Part shown: positions 58,514-60,605 of the stretch, in pieces | How positions within the stretch are numbered: position 1 is the first letter of the stretch | Layout: each line of letters begins with the position of its first letter | Assembly: GCA_943371535.1 (NCBI GenBank) | Contig: CALRVE020000020.1 | Coordinates: 1-60,605, forward strand | Reading direction: 5' to 3' | Origin: UBA1930 sp943371535 | GTDB lineage: Bacteria; Bacteroidota; Bacteroidia; Chitinophagales; Chitinophagaceae | Length of the DNA stretch: 60,605 nt | The notes under the pieces: model-generated | Told to the model about the DNA's origin: nothing | Seen by the model: only the letters and a program-made list of their open reading frames with translations | Database searches by the model: none | Program-made: the position numbers and the translations under genes

Positions 58514-60605
58514 ATGTCGTTAAAAACTACCATACAACGCTATGCCGATGTTCGTACCAACGAACGTTCAATGGTGGGCATTCTTTTTCTTCAATCATTA
58601 TTATTGGGTTTTTCAACCTCTTACTATTTTGTGGCAGCCAATAGTTTTTTTATTAAACAAGCTAATGTTGCCGATATTCCTTTGGCTTATATTATTGCTG
58701 GTGTTGTAGGAATAATTTTAGTAGCATCATTCAAATATTTATTGAGAAAATTTGGCAGCATTACTGGTTATATTTCGGTTTTACTATTGTTTGCATTAGC
58801 TTGTATTTTATTGTACTGGGGGCATATTCAATTTGATGCACAACCACAAACATCTTTGTATGTTGCCTATGTAGGCTTTATTATTGTATTTCCTTTTGCT
58901 AGTTTATTTGTATTGGGATTTTCTGGTATTTGTTTACAATTATTCAATTTATCCCAAAGCAAAAGATTATTGGCTTTAATTGGCATTGGCGAAGTAGTTG
59001 CCTCTATCATTGGCTACCTTACAGTTCCATTGATTACTAAACTTACAGGTAACCCTGTTTATTTATTTTTATTATCAGCCTTGTTTGTTGTTGCTTCTAT
59101 TTTTCCTGTTTTAAAAATATTTGCACAGCACAAAGAGCGGTTTAGTAAAATGCAAACTTCAACCACATCAAGAAAATTTAGCTGGAAGTTATTTACCAAA
59201 GATCAATTTTATATTTCACTTGCTGTAGTTGCCTTCTTTTCGGTATTGGCTATTTATTTTACCGATTATGCCTATTTAGTTTCTGTAAGAAATTTGGCTA
59301 GTTTATCAGGCTTAGCTATTGCCGATATTATTGCTATTTTGTTTTGTATTATTAAAATTGGTGAATTATTATTCTCATTTTTTTCCTCCAATATTATTAG
59401 TACAAAAGGTATGAATTTTTCTTTATTGCTTTTGCCTTTTTTATTGTTGCTATTATCAGGTTTAGCAGTTGCTGCTCATTTTATTTTTGATGATACATTG
59501 ATTTTTGTAATTGCTTTTTTCTTAATGGCTAAATGGAGCGATAGAGTGATACGTAAAGGCGTTTATGCACCTTCTACAAAAGTATTATATCAAGTAACCA
59601 ACGCATCAGAAAGATTGCAATTACAAACAAGTATAGAAGGAACAATCAGTCAATTCTCTATTGTATTATCGGGTATTATTTTGTTGCTAGTTTCTCAGTG
59701 GCAAAAAAACAATGTAGATAATTTTTTCTATATTATGTCTTTTATTTGTTTAGTATTTTCTGCTTTATGGATTGTATTTGTATTTGGTTTATATGGTGGA
59801 TATAAGAAAAGAATTCATCAATATTTACATACCATACAACAAGTTGCTACAACCGTACAGCAGCATACCATTGCTCATGCATTTAATAATTGGGCAGCAC
59901 TACAACAAACAGTTCTTCCTGAAAAAGAAATGAATTTATTGCACGAAATTTTCAATAAAAATTTTACCAATGAAGATAAGTTTACCAAAGATCAATTGAT
60001 AGAATTGATCATCTCCTACAATCCAACTTTAGGCAATACAGTTGATATTGATGAGGCTATGATGCAAAAAAGAATGGTTCGTTTTTATTTTTCCAACGAT
60101 AATTTTTTTAGTCGTTTACTCATTATTTGGTACTTAGAACAAACCAATCAACTACAAAAATTTTCATTAATTACTGAATTGTATGAAGCTGCCGATTTTA
60201 TGGTAAGAAAAGAATTAATAGCAGCATTAAACAGAATTGATTATCAGCCAGCACCAAACGATAAATTTTATTTTACAGAGTTGTGCAGATTATATGTGGG
60301 AGAAATTATGTGGGCCGAACCTGCTATTAATGATATTGCTGATTTAGAGGATACAAGCTTACAAAATTTGCTAGAAGAACAGATCAATTATTGCAAATTT
60401 CATTTATTAGAATTATTAAAATTATTGTATGGAAAAGATACCATTCATATTGTACAAACAGTTTTAGACGAGGCGGATAAAGGAGCCGAAAATCAAATTT
60501 TTGCAGTTGAATTATTAGACAATATTCTTGAGCCAGTTTTAAAAGAAATGATTATTCCAATTTTTGAACCCATCCCTCAACAAATGCGTTGGGCAAAATT
60601 GAGTC
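58514..60605 (+). CDS. ADP/ATP translocase-like (MFS) membrane protein with C-terminal helical domain, 3' truncated by the window
   Basis: The frame begins at ATG 58514 and continues to the window end without a stop (697 codons visible). Residues about 15-430 contain about twelve hydrophobic helices: GILFLQSLLLGFSTSYYFVAANSFFI, SLFVLGFSGICLQLFNLSQSKRLLALIGIGEVVASIIGYL and others. The overall look is of an Npt1/Npt2-type nucleotide transporter or related MFS protein, as found in Bacteroidota with a C-terminal soluble HEAT-like domain (about 440-697, helical). The substrate is not known. It follows the GNAT gene by 3 bp. Confidence 0.75.
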   Translation, partial: MSLKTTIQRYADVRTNERSMVGILFLQSLLLGFSTSYYFVAANSFFIKQANVADIPLAYIIAGVVGIILVASFKYLLRKFGSITGYISVLLLFALACILLYWGHIQFDAQPQTSLYVAYVGFIIVFPFASLFVLGFSGICLQLFNLSQSKRLLALIGIGEVVASIIGYLTVPLITKLTGNPVYLFLLSALFVVASIFPVLKIFAQHKERFSKMQTSTTSRKFSWKLFTKDQFYISLAVVAFFSVLAIYFTDYAYLVSVRNLASLSGLAIADIIAILFCIIKIGELLFSFFSSNIISTKGMNFSLLLLPFLLLLLSGLAVAAHFIFDDTLIFVIAFFLMAKWSDRVIRKGVYAPSTKVLYQVTNASERLQLQTSIEGTISQFSIVLSGIILLLVSQWQKNNVDNFFYIMSFICLVFSALWIVFVFGLYGGYKKRIHQYLHTIQQVATTVQQHTIAHAFNNWAALQQTVLPEKEMNLLHEIFNKNFTNEDKFTKDQLIELIISYNPTLGNTVDIDEAMMQKRMVRFYFSNDNFFSRLLIIWYLEQTNQLQKFSLITELYEAADFMVRKELIAALNRIDYQPAPNDKFYFTELCRLYVGEIMWAEPAINDIADLEDTSLQNLLEEQINYCKFHLLELLKLLYGKDTIHIVQTVLDEADKGAENQIFAVELLDNILEPVLKEMIIPIFEPIPQQMRWAKLS

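Overview
The window is AT-rich DNA from a member of the Bacteroidota, most like Chitinophagaceae. The evidence is a type IX secretion sorting tail, a TonB-dependent receptor, LytS-type kinases with Y_Y_Y domains, DUF5606/DUF6265/DUF418 proteins, and promoter-like boxes of the Bacteroidota form TAnnTTTG. I saw no tRNA, rRNA, CRISPR array, transposase or prophage.

Layout. 1-9666: tail of a response regulator, dnaN, a BI-1/YccA membrane protein, typA, and a small DoxX/hydrolase/dipeptide-epimerase operon facing two membrane-protein genes. 9880-18263: kdnA (8-amino-Kdo synthesis), a DsbA-like protein, small lipoprotein-type genes, then the putrescine pair aguB/aguA. Between aguB and aguA lies a broken four-helix-bundle (23S-IVP type) gene flanked by inverted arrays of a GTCGGAA-type repeat; one array encodes the N-terminus of AguA. 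A small toxin-antitoxin pair follows. 18345-25132: a periplasmic NagZ-like GH3/beta-lactamase fusion, a candidate small RNA, a large LytS-type sensor kinase and a Sua5/YciO protein. 25224-36882: a divergent/convergent island with a giant T9SS cargo, a DUF4412 protein and an OmpA protein on one side, and an ECF sigma factor, its TPR-bearing membrane anti-sigma and an apparently periplasmic TPR-CHAT protease on the other. 36883-37221 is a gene-free stretch packed with palindromes. 37222-42139: MATE exporter, OB-fold protein, aldose-epimerase-like protein, kdnB and kdsB.

42347-52490 is the most interesting region: a tight same-strand run of (1) a membrane double-Rossmann (TrkA-N/RCK-like) protein ending in a RyR domain, (2) a protein with three TIR-like domains, (3) a membrane-anchored nSTAND1 NTPase with a long coiled coil and WD40-like repeats, (4) a TonB-dependent receptor with an N-terminal TPR-like domain and (5) a PhzF-fold protein lacking the usual catalytic Glu. 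I infer a nucleotide-centred sensing or conflict system with an unusual outer-membrane component. 52508-57697 is a FIST/multi-PAS kinase/two-response-regulator signalling operon. A GNAT acetyltransferase and the start of an ADP/ATP-translocase-like (MFS) protein end the window.

The genes kdnA, kdnB and kdsB together predict that the lipopolysaccharide inner core carries 8-amino-8-deoxy-Kdo, although kdnA sits about 29 kb from the other two.
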